From VXNE01 sp963668365 (GTDB taxonomy: Bacteria > Pseudomonadota > Gammaproteobacteria > Pseudomonadales > Azotimanducaceae), in NCBI GenBank assembly GCA_963668365.1, contig OY764266.1:1178001-1242000 (forward strand): a stretch of 64,000 bases of DNA. Direction: 5' to 3'. Under the pieces are notes generated by a model. The model worked only from the letters and a program-made list of their open reading frames with translations. It was not told the origin of the DNA and searched no databases. The translations under genes were made by a program, and so were the position numbers. Below are positions 53,827 to 62,923 of the stretch, in pieces (the first letter of the stretch is position 1; every line of letters starts with the position of its first letter).

Positions 53827-55143
53827 TCATTCGCGCCAGGGCTCGCGCGCCTCGTATTTCGCGAGCCTGCCCATCAACTCCTCGCGCAGATTCTCGGTTT
53901 CCGCGGAAATGGCGGAGATGGCGCTGCGCTGGGTCGCAACGGCGCGCGCGAAGTCGCCTTTCTCGGCGTAGGCCGCGGCCAGGGTGTCGAGCGTGCCGGG
54001 ACTCTCGTCCTGGGCGACGGCGCGCTGCGCCAGGTGCAACGCGAGGACGCCGTTTCGGATGCGGTCGTGCCTTGACGTCGCGAGAATCCATGCCGCGTTG
54101 TTTTCGCTGTCGGCGTGCCCGACGCTCGCGGCCCGCTCAAACCAGTAAAGGGCGGTCGCGATCCTGTCCTCCTGCGCGGGCTCGAAGATGAGGCTCGCCA
54201 GCCGGTATTGTGCGACGGGATCGTCCTCTTCGGCCGCGCGGCGGTACCAGTTCCTGGCGGTCTCGAGGTCGACGTCCGTGCCTGTCCCGGTTTCGTACAG
54301 GTAGCCGAGCGCGGTATACGCGCTCGTGACCTCCTGTTCCGCCGCTTCGTTGTACAGCGCCAATGCGCGGGCGACATCCCGATCCACCTCGTCGTCGAAA
54401 AGATGCAGGTGCGCCAGCGCCGCCTTGGCATCCGCGGAACCTTCCTCGGCGAGGATCGAGAAGCGGCGGGCGGCTTCCTTGCTGTCCGGTTCGCCGAATT
54501 CGCCGTCTCGATACATGTACGCGATCGCAAGCGAGGCGGCGATGCTTCCTTCTTCCGCCGCGGCTTCGTACCAGCGCCTTGCCTCTTCCGGGTCTGGCTC
54601 ATCGGCGACCGTGCCCCGAAAACTCTGCGCCAAGTATTCATAAGCGGGCTGATAGCCGTCCTCGGCCGCCCGCAATAGCCAGTCCCTCCCTTCGTCGATG
54701 TCCTCATCCATGAGCGCCACGCCGACGTAGACCCGCGAATAGCCGTCGCCACGCTGCGCCGCTTCGCGCGCAACAAGAAGCAACGCCTCGTCCTTGTTCT
54801 GCGCAACGCCGAGCCCTTGGTCGTAGAGATAGGAAAGTGCCGAGAGCGCCGCCGTCTGATCGGGATCGAACTCCAGCGCGCGCACGTAGTCGAGCGCAGC
54901 CGATACGTACAGCCGCTCCGCTTCGAACGTGAACGCCCGCGTCACGTAAGCGCGCGCGCGTCCCTCGCGGCTGATCCACGGACTGATCAGCACGGGTTCG
55001 AGGTATGCGCGCGCCAGAGCATAGTTGCGCGCTTCGACATACTCTGCAGCCCGCTCGGCGTACTGCTGGATGCGTTCCGACGGATCCGCACTGGCCCCCA
55101 GAGAAACCAGTAGAATCAACAACTTGATTGATATTTCCCGCAT
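53827..55143 (-). CDS. Sel1-repeat (TPR-like) exported protein
   Basis: 438 residues. A Sec signal peptide (1-19, ISIKLLILLVSLGASA) precedes tandem Sel1-like repeats of about 36 residues: LSYLYDQGLGVAQNKDEAL, YEYLAQSFRGT, EEARRWYEAAAEEGSIAASLAIAYMY, ALAHLHLFDDEVDRDVARAL, LGYLYETGTGTDVDLETARNWY and more, with a terminal TPR-like part. Sel1 proteins scaffold protein-protein interactions; some are immunity proteins of secreted lipases, but no effector is adjacent here. Confidence 0.9.
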   Translation of the reverse strand: MREISIKLLILLVSLGASADPSERIQQYAERAAEYVEARNYALARAYLEPVLISPWISREGRARAYVTRAFTFEAERLYVSAALDYVRALEFDPDQTAALSALSYLYDQGLGVAQNKDEALLLVAREAAQRGDGYSRVYVGVALMDEDIDEGRDWLLRAAEDGYQPAYEYLAQSFRGTVADEPDPEEARRWYEAAAEEGSIAASLAIAYMYRDGEFGEPDSKEAARRFSILAEEGSADAKAALAHLHLFDDEVDRDVARALALYNEAAEQEVTSAYTALGYLYETGTGTDVDLETARNWYRRAAEEDDPVAQYRLASLIFEPAQEDRIATALYWFERAASVGHADSENNAAWILATSRHDRIRNGVLALHLAQRAVAQDESPGTLDTLAAAYAEKGDFARAVATQRSAISAISAETENLREELMGRLAKYEAREPWRE

Positions 55144-55197
55144 TCGCCCGAGTCCGCCGCCGTGCGCATTGTAGCCTGTGCGGCCCGGATTCGACCC

Positions 55198-55206
55198 TGC
55201 TATACT
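55198..55206 (+). promoter_or_regulatory. Extended -10 promoter of ssrA
   Basis: TGC-TATACT, an extended -10 motif. No good -35 hexamer 17 bases upstream, which fits extended -10 promoters. The RNA would start near 55213, 29 bases before the mature tmRNA 5' end. Confidence 0.6.
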
Positions 55207-55241
55207 CGGCGCCCTTTTCCTGCAGGAGCAGCGAAAAATTT

Positions 55242-55597
55242 GGGGGCGATGCGGTTTCGACGGCGGTAATGACGTCCAAGGTGCATGCCGAGAGGGTAGT
55301 GACTCTCGTTAATCAATCGCTGCAACTTTTTATAGTTGCCAACGACGAAAACTACGCCCTAGCCGCTTGACGGCTAACCCCGATGTCTCGATGCCTGTGG
55401 CGTGACATCGGGGGGGCAAGTTCACAGGATCGCGCGAGGCAAGCGCTCCGGTGCCGAACGCTAAAACTTAGGGGATCGCTCATCGACACCCTGTTCGCCG
55501 GGTCGTCGAAGGGGCTAAAGCAATAGACGAAACTATGCATGTAGAGCCGAAGACCGAGTGCCGGCGGACGCGGGTTCAACTCCCGCCGCCTCCACCA
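55242..55597 (+). ncRNA. ssrA: Transfer-messenger RNA (tmRNA)
   Basis: 356 nt. Rescues stalled ribosomes and tags the peptide for proteolysis. The 5' GGGGGCG pairs with 3' CGCCTCC (55587-55593), followed by A and encoded CCA (55595-55597). The T arm is CGGGTTCAACTCCCG-like. The tag frame runs 55338-55370 and encodes ANDENYALAA then a stop, a gammaproteobacterial tag ending in the ClpXP/ClpAP signal LAA. tmRNA 3' ends are frequent integration sites, but no integrase was seen just downstream. Confidence 0.97.
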
Positions 55598-55932
55598 CAT
55601 CTAGATATTAACTAATTGTTATGTATACATTATTTGCATGCTGCAAGATCGGTAATCACTTAGAATACGCAAACACCGATAGGTCGGGCGGGCGGGACGG
55701 GCGCCGCACGGAGCATGGAGATCGATGGCGCAGGCTGCTTCGAGGTCGTCAAATTGGATGATTCAACCGGCACGGTGAAGCAGCACCAGCGTATGGAACA
55801 AGCCGCGTGATCGGTGGGGAGATGGGCTGTCCACCGGCCAGATTACGACCACCGTCGTCTTGGCGACTATGAAGTCGGCTTCATTGTCGCGGAGCGAACA
55901 TCAAACACCCAAGAGGATGAAGGTCGCCCAAC
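55598..55932. other. Region between tmRNA and GNAT gene
   Basis: 335 bases. The first 80 are AT-rich (TATTAACTAATTGTTATGTATA), unlike the surroundings. A 31-codon open frame starts at 55714 (MEIDGAGCFEVVKLDDSTG) and a further startless frame just after reads DYDHRRLGDYEVGFIVAERT; both look protein-like but I cannot assign them. They may be decayed genes at a former integration site. Confidence 0.4.
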
Positions 55933-56364
55933 ATGATCATAAGACCCGCTACCGGCAACGACCGTTCCAACGTCTGCCAACTATGGGAAACGGTCTTCCC
56001 CGATGATCCTCCGCACAACGCGCCGCTTACGGTATTCGACGCCAAGCTCGCAGTGCAGGACGACATGCTGTTGGTCGCGGTTGAAGAAGATGCTGTAGTC
56101 GGCACCGCGATGGCGGGATACGATGGTCACCGCGGTTGGCTGCACAAAGTGGCTGTCTTGCCGGAGTACCAGCATCGAGGTGTAGCCGCGGCTCTTGTCC
56201 GTCATGCCATCAGTGCGTTACGGACTGCCGGCTGCACAAAAGTCAATCTTCAGATTCGGCGCACAAACTCCGAAGTTCGCGGATTCTACGAGGCGCTCGG
56301 CTTCGAGGTTGAGGAGCGCCTGAGCATGGCAAGGCACATCGTTCCGCAGGGACCGCAAACCTAA
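55933..56364 (+). CDS. GNAT-family N-acetyltransferase (YpeA-like)
   Basis: 143 residues. Acetyl-CoA dependent acetyltransferase fold: MIIRPATGNDRSNVCQLWETVF, then VGTAMAGYDGHRGWLHKVAVLPEYQHRGVAAALV with the pyrophosphate-binding Q-x-x-G-x-A (QHRGVA), and NLQIRRTNSEVRGFYEALGFEVEERL. Substrate unknown. ATG 55933 gives the normal length. Confidence 0.9.
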   Translation: MIIRPATGNDRSNVCQLWETVFPDDPPHNAPLTVFDAKLAVQDDMLLVAVEEDAVVGTAMAGYDGHRGWLHKVAVLPEYQHRGVAAALVRHAISALRTAGCTKVNLQIRRTNSEVRGFYEALGFEVEERLSMARHIVPQGPQT

Positions 56365-56447
56365 ACGGTCGTAATCGCATCGACGGTATCTCGCCCAAGC
56401 AAAGGCGTGGCGTAGTCACTCAGGCTTGACCTCTGAGTGCCCGAGCC

Positions 56448-57281
56448 CTATGACTCGAAATCCTCCGGCCCATGCCGTTCCGCCACCTGCTCCTCTTCCG
56501 GTCCCCAGGGCCTGTTGACCCGCCGGCCGCGCTGCACGCCCGGGCGCGCCTCGATTTCCTCGGCCCAGCGCACCGCGTGCGTATATGAGGCGACATCGAG
56601 GAACTCTGCCGCACCGTAGAGGTTGTGCAGCAGGAGCGCGCCGTACCAGCCGTAGTTGGCGATGTCGGCGATCGTGTAGTCGTCGCCAACGAGGAACCTG
56701 TTTTCGGCCAGGCGCTGGTTGAGCACGTCGAGCAGGCGTTTCGTCTCCATGGCGAAACGGTTGATGCAGTACTCGATCTTCTCCTCTCTGAAGGCGTAGA
56801 AGTGGCCGAAGCCGCCGCCGATGTAGGGGGCGCTGCCCATCTGAAAGAACAGCCAGGAGAGGCATTCGGTGCGGGCGCGGGGTTCGGTCGGCAGGAGGGC
56901 GCCGAATTTCTCGGCGAGGTAGAGAAGGATCGAGCCCGATTCGAACACGCGGGTCGGCGGCGAGGTGCTGTGATCGGCGAGCGCGGGGATCTTCGAGTTC
57001 GGGTTGAGGGCCACGAAGCCGCTGCCGAACTGGTCGCCGTCGCCGATGTTGATCAGGTAGGCGTCGTATTCGGCTTCGGCGATACCGAGTTCGAGCAGCT
57101 CTTCGAGCATGACGGTCACCTTGATCCCGTTAGGCGTTGCCAGCGAGTAGAGCTGCAGGGAGTGTTTGCCGACAGGAAGCGTCTTGTCGTGCGTGGCGCC
57201 GGCGAGCGGGCGGTTGGTGCCGCCAGCTTCCTTGTCCCACTGCCAGACCGGCGGGGGCGTATAGGGGGATGAGTCTGTCAT
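56448..57281 (-). CDS. yghU: Glutathione S-transferase family, YghU-type disulfide reductase
   Basis: 277 residues. A thioredoxin-fold N-terminal half (LQLYSLATPNGIKVTVMLEEL, the TPN/GxK glutathione site; VALNPNSKIPALAD with cis-Pro; FESGSILLYLAEKFG) and an all-helical C-terminal half (IADIANYGWYGALLLHNLYG). N-terminal PYTPPPVWQWDKEAGGTNRPLAGATH is specific to YghU/YfcG-like nu-class enzymes. ATG 57281 is preferred over an upstream ATG at 57323. Uses the glutathione made by GshB at the other end of the window. Confidence 0.94.
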   Translation of the reverse strand: MTDSSPYTPPPVWQWDKEAGGTNRPLAGATHDKTLPVGKHSLQLYSLATPNGIKVTVMLEELLELGIAEAEYDAYLINIGDGDQFGSGFVALNPNSKIPALADHSTSPPTRVFESGSILLYLAEKFGALLPTEPRARTECLSWLFFQMGSAPYIGGGFGHFYAFREEKIEYCINRFAMETKRLLDVLNQRLAENRFLVGDDYTIADIANYGWYGALLLHNLYGAAEFLDVASYTHAVRWAEEIEARPGVQRGRRVNRPWGPEEEQVAERHGPEDFES

Positions 57282-57419
57282 GATCGTCTCTTGCAGGTTG
57301 AAAAACTGGTGATCTGGGCGCACAAGGCGGGGCTTGGCTGGAGCGGCGATCTACTGCGTTGATGAATCCTCCACGGCCGTGTGCGCCGACGCCATGCCTG
57401 GCGAACGAGCGCGCTTGTT

Positions 57420-58493
57420 CTACTGACTTGGCACGAAGTCCGGTACTTTCATCAGCAGATCTGTCACGTCCCGCTTCTCTCTCGCATTCAGCTCCTGGTA
57501 GGCCGGCGCCCGATGCAGGCGTTCGCAAGCGGGCCTGGTGTCCCGTTTGGGTACCACGTCCGGTGTCGCGTAATTTGTGGCCATCATGCCGCGCTTGTGG
57601 TCACTGCGATTGTAGCCGGCCCGGTGCCAGGTTCGCGCGTCATAGAGAATCATGCTGCCACTGGGGGCTTCGAGAACCGTGGCTTGTGGTCCGCTGTAAG
57701 GCAGTTCACCGTTCTGCAGCGGGGCGTTCCATTCATCGGGGGGTCCCGAGTCAACGAGGTGCGATCCCGGCGTGAACATCGTTGCGCCGTTCAGGTGGGT
57801 GAAATCCGATACGAAGGTGTTGCGATTGCAGGCCTTGGGAGGCCCCTTGCGGGGGAATACGGGCTGGGGACTCGACGATCGCGTATACGGAATGTCGGAA
57901 TGCCATCGCCGGCCGGCCTGCGCCAGGGTTTCAGGAGGCAGGACGTTGAATCCCGGCGGGTGGCCCAAGTGAATGTCGCGGGTCTCCAGGAACGCACGAA
58001 GCACCCAGAGCGATACCGGTTCCGCGACCGCCTTGCCGACGGCGGCGTCCTGACAGATCTTCGGCATGCCGTTGTTCTGCTCGAGATGCTCGTAGGGACC
58101 CGTGCATGCAACCCGCTCCAGCCGTTCGACGATCTCCGGAGGAAGGATGGAGTTGAGACACACCCAGCCATGCTGCTCCAGGTGCGCCAGGTATTCGGAC
58201 GGCAGCTTTTCCGGACCGCGGCTGATGCGAAAGGTCACGTCATCTGAACCCACGGGCAACGTGAAAGTGTCACTACCGGTGTCGGCCGCCAAGTCCTTGC
58301 CGGTTACGACGTGGCTGACGCCACGGGTCGTTCGATCCCAGATGACTCGGTCATCGGCTTCGTCGAACAGCGCGGGATCACCATTGCCGTCAAGACCGAG
58401 CATGCTGCCGTCGGCTGCAACTAGCAGTACGTAGTGATGTTCGGGACGCTCGAGCGTGACAATGCTCGGCTTGAGTTCCCGTGAATCTACCAT
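57420..58493 (-). CDS. Phytanoyl-CoA dioxygenase (PhyH) family protein, long form
   Basis: 357 residues. The Fe(II) triad is visible as His198-x-Asp200 (RRWHSDIPYT) and a distal His in THLNGATMFTPGSHLV or TWHRAGYNRSDHKRG, the latter also supplying the 2OG Arg. The first 110 residues (LERPEHHYVLLVAADGSMLG) are an extra N-terminal domain absent from the 10910 PhyH. Substrate unknown. Divergent from the DUF4143 gene. Confidence 0.87.
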   Translation of the reverse strand: MVDSRELKPSIVTLERPEHHYVLLVAADGSMLGLDGNGDPALFDEADDRVIWDRTTRGVSHVVTGKDLAADTGSDTFTLPVGSDDVTFRISRGPEKLPSEYLAHLEQHGWVCLNSILPPEIVERLERVACTGPYEHLEQNNGMPKICQDAAVGKAVAEPVSLWVLRAFLETRDIHLGHPPGFNVLPPETLAQAGRRWHSDIPYTRSSSPQPVFPRKGPPKACNRNTFVSDFTHLNGATMFTPGSHLVDSGPPDEWNAPLQNGELPYSGPQATVLEAPSGSMILYDARTWHRAGYNRSDHKRGMMATNYATPDVVPKRDTRPACERLHRAPAYQELNAREKRDVTDLLMKVPDFVPSQ

Positions 58494-58615
58494 TGCCCTG
58501 ACTCCTTGCGCGGCACAACGATCATCGCCTGGATGATATCCCCCGGGGAAACAGAACCGAACTCTTGGCTGACGCGACAAGCAAGCATCGGCCGAGTGAT
58601 CCGAAGGAGGCCTCT

Positions 58616-58657
58616 ATGCAACTGACTATTTTGCAGCCAACTGACAAAAAGTCTTGA
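58616..58657 (+). CDS. Possible 13-codon leader peptide upstream of the DUF4143 gene
   Basis: MQLTILQPTDKKS then TGA. A perfect AAGGAGG lies 5 bases before the ATG (58604-58610), the best ribosome site in the window. It ends 52 bases before the GTG of the ATPase gene and overlaps repeated GACTATTTT half-sites. Confidence 0.45.
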   Translation: MQLTILQPTDKKS

Positions 58658-58685
58658 CTATTTTTCAGTCGAGTGGAAAATAGTC
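58656..58685. promoter_or_regulatory. GACTATTTT inverted repeat in the DUF4143 leader
   Basis: GACTATTTT (58656-58664) and AAAATAGTC (58677-58685), a perfect 9 bp inverted repeat with a 12-base loop. A further direct copy GACTATTTT is at 58624-58632. Could be an operator or competing RNA hairpins around the leader peptide. Confidence 0.55.
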
Positions 58686-58709
58686 GCATCCGGTCAATCT
58701 CCAGGCGAA

Positions 58710-59870
58710 GTGGAAAGATACCTGAAGCAAGCCCTTCTCGCAGACCTTGAGAGAAAGGTCATCCTGCTCACGGGGCCTCGGCAATCCGGCAAGACGATGC
58801 TTTCGCGCATGCTGAGCGAGGATCACCAGTACCTCAATCACGACCTCGCGGAACACCGGTTGCTGATCGCCAGGAAGCGATGGGATCGGGAGAAGTCGCT
58901 GATCATCTTCGATGAACTGCACAAGATGAACGATTGGAAGTCCTGGCTCAAGGGGATATACGACGTCGAGGGCATACCGCCCCGTTTGCTGGTCACGGGT
59001 AGCGCGAAACTCGACGCCTTCCGCAAGACCGGCGATTCCCTCGCGGGTCGGCATTTTCAGTTCATGCTGCATCCGCTCGATGTCAAGGAAGCGGCAGACA
59101 ATACCGATCTCGAATCCGACGAGATCTTCCGCAGATTGATGACAGTAGGCGGCTTTCCGGAGCCGTTCCTGGATGGTAGCGAGCGCTACTACAATCGTTG
59201 GAAGCGCTCCCACATCGACCTCATTCTGAAGGAGGATCTGCTCACGCTGACCGCGGTGCGGGACATTCAGACGATCGAGATCCTGATCGAAATGCTCCGG
59301 TCGCGGGTGGGAAGCCCTGTCTCGGTCAACTCGCTCGCCAGGGACCTACAGAAAAGCCCCAACACGATCCAGAACTGGATGCGACTGCTGGCGGATCTTT
59401 ACGTCATCTTCGCGGTGCCCCCGTATCACAGGAACATCGCGCGTGCGTTGCTCAAGCAGCCGAAGTACTACTTCTACGACAACGCCATGGTCATCGGAGA
59501 CGACAGCGTCAAGTTGGAGAACCTGGTCGCTTGTGCGCTCCTGAAGGAAGTCCATCGCCTGGAGGATGTCGAAGGGGAGCGGCTTGGCATTTGCTATATC
59601 CGCGACAAGGAGGGGAGGGAGGTCGACTTCGTCGCCACGAAGAATCGAGTGCCGCAGCATCTCATCGAAGTGAAATGGGCCGATACCGAGCTGAGCGCCA
59701 ATCTTCGGCGATTCCTGAAGGACGAACCGGTCAGGCGAACGCAACTTGTGGCGGAAATGGCGGAAGCGGAATCGTATCCAAGCGGGGAACGAGTCGTTCC
59801 AGCCCGCCAGTTCCTGCGGGACTTGCCGCTCCTGGATACGCGAACCAAAGGGATCGCGGCACACGCCTGA
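58710..59870 (+). CDS. DUF4143/AAA ATPase with C-terminal nuclease-like domain
   Basis: 386 residues from GTG 58710. N-terminal AAA domain with Walker A GPRQSGKT (22-29), Walker B LIIFDELHKM (about 64-73) and sensor-like VTGSAKLD. A winged-helix follows (SVNSLARDLQKSPNTIQNWMRLL), then a DUF4143 C-terminal part with KYYFYDNAMVI and EVDFVATKNRVPQHLIEVKW, a PD-(D/E)XK-like pattern. Family function is unknown; these genes are common in accessory and defence islands, as here next to AbiE. Confidence 0.88.
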   Translation: MERYLKQALLADLERKVILLTGPRQSGKTMLSRMLSEDHQYLNHDLAEHRLLIARKRWDREKSLIIFDELHKMNDWKSWLKGIYDVEGIPPRLLVTGSAKLDAFRKTGDSLAGRHFQFMLHPLDVKEAADNTDLESDEIFRRLMTVGGFPEPFLDGSERYYNRWKRSHIDLILKEDLLTLTAVRDIQTIEILIEMLRSRVGSPVSVNSLARDLQKSPNTIQNWMRLLADLYVIFAVPPYHRNIARALLKQPKYYFYDNAMVIGDDSVKLENLVACALLKEVHRLEDVEGERLGICYIRDKEGREVDFVATKNRVPQHLIEVKWADTELSANLRRFLKDEPVRRTQLVAEMAEAESYPSGERVVPARQFLRDLPLLDTRTKGIAAHA

Positions 59871-60067
59871 AAACTGCGGTCTCGAGGCAGGTTGCCGTCG
59901 GGAGCACATCTCGCACCAGACTCAGGCGGGCACTCCGATCAAGGTGGAGCGCATCGTCGCCGGATAGATTGCCATCCGGTTGTTCTGTCCGTCGGCACCG
60001 TTGCGCAGGTGGCACTAGCACACAGAAGTTGTGCATAATAGTTCGCAATTCACGTGATGGATGAATT

Positions 60068-60871
60068 ATGACCTTCGGTGCACCACAGCAGGGCTTGGCG
60101 CTCGCCAACGAACTGATCGCCGAGGGACGTTCGACGTTCACTTTCAGGGAGGTCGAGCAACGTCTCGGCAAATCTAAATCGGCCACGGCCAACCTCCTCA
60201 AACGCATGGAGATAGCCGGGCTGATTGATCGCGTGCGACGCGGACACTATGCCTTGCGCCAGCTAGGGGTGCTCGGCACGCCTGCGGCCGCCGAGGACAT
60301 TGCGCTTTCCGTCAGTGCGGCGTTTATCGGGATGCCGCATCGTATTGCCTATCGAAGCGCTCTGTACGAGCACGACCTGATCGTCCACCCGGCACGCACC
60401 ATCCAAGTTGCAGCCATACGCCGAGTGCGGACGAAGACGATCTCCGGCCGCGGGCTCAACGTGGTCATCGAGCCCCTGGAGAAACTCGATGTTGGTCGAA
60501 TTCGGTGCGGCAATTCCTACGTCGCGGACTTGCATCGCGCCGTCCTGGATGCGGCGGACCGTCCGCGACTCGTCGGCGGGGTGGAGGTGTTGGCGGAGGC
60601 GGTCGCAACTGCTGCGCCCAACTTGAACCCCGATATCCTCATCGACTACGCCCGCCGCTTGGGCTACGCGGCGCCGCTCCGTCGGCTTGGCTCGATGGCC
60701 GACACCTTGACGCTGGACCCGCTCGCGGGAGCATTCGCGCCCATAAAAAAGATCACTGCGGATCTGGACCTCGAGCCGGGATCGGACGAACCCGTAGCTT
60801 GGCGCGATAAACGATGGCGCGTGCGCTGGCCACGGACCGCGGATGAACTGCAAGCCGTCGTCGCCCAATGA
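60068..60871 (+). CDS. AbiEi-family antitoxin / transcriptional repressor
   Basis: 267 residues. Antitoxin of a type IV toxin-antitoxin pair that gives abortive infection against phage and autorepresses the operon. The N-terminal winged helix (FTFREVEQRLGKSKSATANLLKRMEIAGLIDRVRRGHYAL) binds DNA; the rest is the AbiEi C-terminal domain (HRIAYRSALYEHDL, VVIEPLEKLD, SYVADLHRAVLDAADRPR). The ATGA overlap with the toxin gene couples translation. Confidence 0.9.
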   Translation: MTFGAPQQGLALANELIAEGRSTFTFREVEQRLGKSKSATANLLKRMEIAGLIDRVRRGHYALRQLGVLGTPAAAEDIALSVSAAFIGMPHRIAYRSALYEHDLIVHPARTIQVAAIRRVRTKTISGRGLNVVIEPLEKLDVGRIRCGNSYVADLHRAVLDAADRPRLVGGVEVLAEAVATAAPNLNPDILIDYARRLGYAAPLRRLGSMADTLTLDPLAGAFAPIKKITADLDLEPGSDEPVAWRDKRWRVRWPRTADELQAVVAQ

Positions 60872-61635
60872 GCAATCGAGCACAAATCACCCGACAGGCA
60901 GCGCGCGACGGGGTACCCGCGCCTACTGTGGAGCGAGATTACGTACTCGCCCACATTGTCGCAGGCCTTGGCAGCCTAGGTGATGACCACGGATTGGTAT
61001 TTAAAGGCGGCACGGCACTCCGGTTGTGCTATTTCGACGACTATCGCTATTCGGCCGATCTCGACTTCTCGGTGGTCGACGGCAATCTCGCCGCCGCTTA
61101 CGGGACCATTGAGGCAGCGCTTGCGGTGGTGACCGGCGCGGTGCGGGCGCTGACATTGACCAATGAGGAGCCCCGTCGCATCCGCTACCAGGGACCGCTA
61201 GGTCGCGAGCGGTCTCTGAAGCTCGATATCGTGGTCGATGAACTCGTCCTAAACGTAGATACCATCGGTCTGTTACCGCGTTGGCCCGACCTGCCCGAGA
61301 CCCACGATATTCGGGTGTATTCGCTTGCGGAGATTGCCGGCGAGAAACTGCGCTGCATCATGCAACGTCTGCAGTGCAGAGATCTGTTTGACCTTTGGCT
61401 GCTGTTCGAGCACGCAGGTGTAAATCCGATCGACGCATCCGAGACATTCCGCCCCAAGGCGGAACACCGAAGCTTGGACCCCGCGCACTTTGACGCCAGT
61501 TATCGGGCGCGTCTTGAACGTTACCGACGCCGTTGGACGAACGAGCTCGAAATCCATGTGGCCGGTGAGGTGCCGCACTTTGAGCAAGTCGAACGCGCCG
61601 TTTCCCGGCACCTTCGGGAGGCCAATCTGATATAG
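60868..61635 (+). CDS. AbiEii-family nucleotidyltransferase toxin
   Basis: 255 residues. The nucleotidyltransferase core reads VFKGGTALRLCYFDDYRYSADLDF, with GGTAL at 47-51 and metal-binding Asp64-x-Asp66; LGRERSLKLDIVVDE and YSLAEIAGEKLRCIMQRLQCRDLFDLWLL complete the fold. Reported family members stop growth by nucleotidylating tRNA or related targets; the antitoxin does not bind the toxin directly. Intact, unlike the fragment at 15346. Confidence 0.92.
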   Translation: MSNRAQITRQAARDGVPAPTVERDYVLAHIVAGLGSLGDDHGLVFKGGTALRLCYFDDYRYSADLDFSVVDGNLAAAYGTIEAALAVVTGAVRALTLTNEEPRRIRYQGPLGRERSLKLDIVVDELVLNVDTIGLLPRWPDLPETHDIRVYSLAEIAGEKLRCIMQRLQCRDLFDLWLLFEHAGVNPIDASETFRPKAEHRSLDPAHFDASYRARLERYRRRWTNELEIHVAGEVPHFEQVERAVSRHLREANLI

Positions 61636-61882
61636 GCCGTCGCACGGAATAGATCAGCGGAGAACGGATCGTTCCCGACTTGCCGGACTGGTGCGGGTGG
61701 TTCGGCCCACGACCCGCAACGCTTCACGCCCGACTGTCACCTGCCACCGGGGCGTTGAAGGTGGACCTGGCGGTCCACCAGCCCCGCGATGGCCTGTGCG
61801 AAGCGCAGTGAGATGGAGGGGCACATGCACTAATATGACGAACTGGCGGGTTTCGTCGTTACTGCATTAGGATTTAGCTGAA

Positions 61883-62722
61883 ATGCAAATCAGACCCTTC
61901 GACAACGACTGCGGCGCGGAGATCGACGGCGTCGAACTGCAGTCCATGTCCGATGAAGAGGTGGAGGCCATCGCCGATGCACAGGCGGCATACGGCGTGG
62001 TATTTCTCCACGGCCAGGCGTTGACCCCCGATGATCAGTTGGCGGCGGCGCGGCGATTCGGCCCGATCAATGTCAATCGTTTCTTCGCGCCCGTTCCGGG
62101 ACATCCGCAGGTCGCCATGGTGCTGAAGGAGCCTCGCCACGAGCGCAATATCGGCGGCGGCTGGCACACCGACCACTCCTACGACCAGGTGCCGGCGCTC
62201 GGTTCGATGCTGTTCGCGCTTGAGGTGCCGAGCGCCGGTGGCGATACCATGTTCGCGAGCATGTACAAGGCCTACGAGGCGCTTTCCACGGGTCTCAGGC
62301 GAACCCTGGCGGGATTGAGCGCCGAGCACTCGAGCCGCCACGTCTTCGGCAGGAGCGCTTACCCCAAACGGGACGACGACCGCTACCACAACGCCGAGAA
62401 AGCCACGCAGGACGCCGTGCATCCGGTGGTGATACGTCACCCGCGCACGGGCAGGCCGGCGCTCTACGTGAATCCCGCGTTCACCGTGCGCATCGCCGGC
62501 TGGACGGATGAAGAGTCGCGCCCGCTACTCGAGTATCTCTATGGGGTCGCTGCGCGGGAAGAACACACCTGCCGGTTCCGCTGGGAGGCCGGCAGCGTCG
62601 CGTTCTGGGACAACCGCGCCACCTGGCACTACGCGCTCGACGACTACCCCGGGGAACGACGCCTGATGCACAGGGTGACGGTGGACGGCGAAACCCTGGC
62701 CCCGTATCTCACGGAACAATAA
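61883..62722 (+). CDS. TauD/TfdA-family Fe(II)/2-oxoglutarate dioxygenase
   Basis: 279 residues. Iron ligands His95-x-Asp97 (GGGWHTDHSYD) and distal His249 (ATWHYALDDYPGE), 2OG Arg near 264 (RLMHRVTVDG). The stretch GAEIDGVELQSMSDEE at the N-terminus is family-typical. More similar in design to sulfonate/taurine-type or alkylsulfatase-like oxygenases than to the 8977 copy, but the substrate cannot be fixed. No transporter is adjacent. Confidence 0.93.
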   Translation: MQIRPFDNDCGAEIDGVELQSMSDEEVEAIADAQAAYGVVFLHGQALTPDDQLAAARRFGPINVNRFFAPVPGHPQVAMVLKEPRHERNIGGGWHTDHSYDQVPALGSMLFALEVPSAGGDTMFASMYKAYEALSTGLRRTLAGLSAEHSSRHVFGRSAYPKRDDDRYHNAEKATQDAVHPVVIRHPRTGRPALYVNPAFTVRIAGWTDEESRPLLEYLYGVAAREEHTCRFRWEAGSVAFWDNRATWHYALDDYPGERRLMHRVTVDGETLAPYLTEQ

Positions 62723-62830
62723 GACCGGCGCGAACTCAACACCCTGGCGGCTGGGGCTGCATTGGTGCTTGCATCGCCTGAAGTTGCCGGATCGGCAGAC
62801 AGTCCGGCACAGCGCGCTGGCATCAACTCC

Positions 62831-62923
62831 AGGAGCCTTCAGCCGGGGGTGCTTCCCCAGCCGCTGACGCGTGAGGAAGTGCCGGCATTTTCCCCCTTCG
62901 CTGGAGGCGTACTTCCATGCAAG
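62831..62923 (+). repeat. Dispersed 93 bp repeat, copy B
   Basis: Matches copy A (11900-11991) read from the opposite strand. The ATG of the esterase gene (62917) lies inside the last eight bases of the repeat. Orientation relative to the downstream gene is the same in both copies. Confidence 0.85.
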
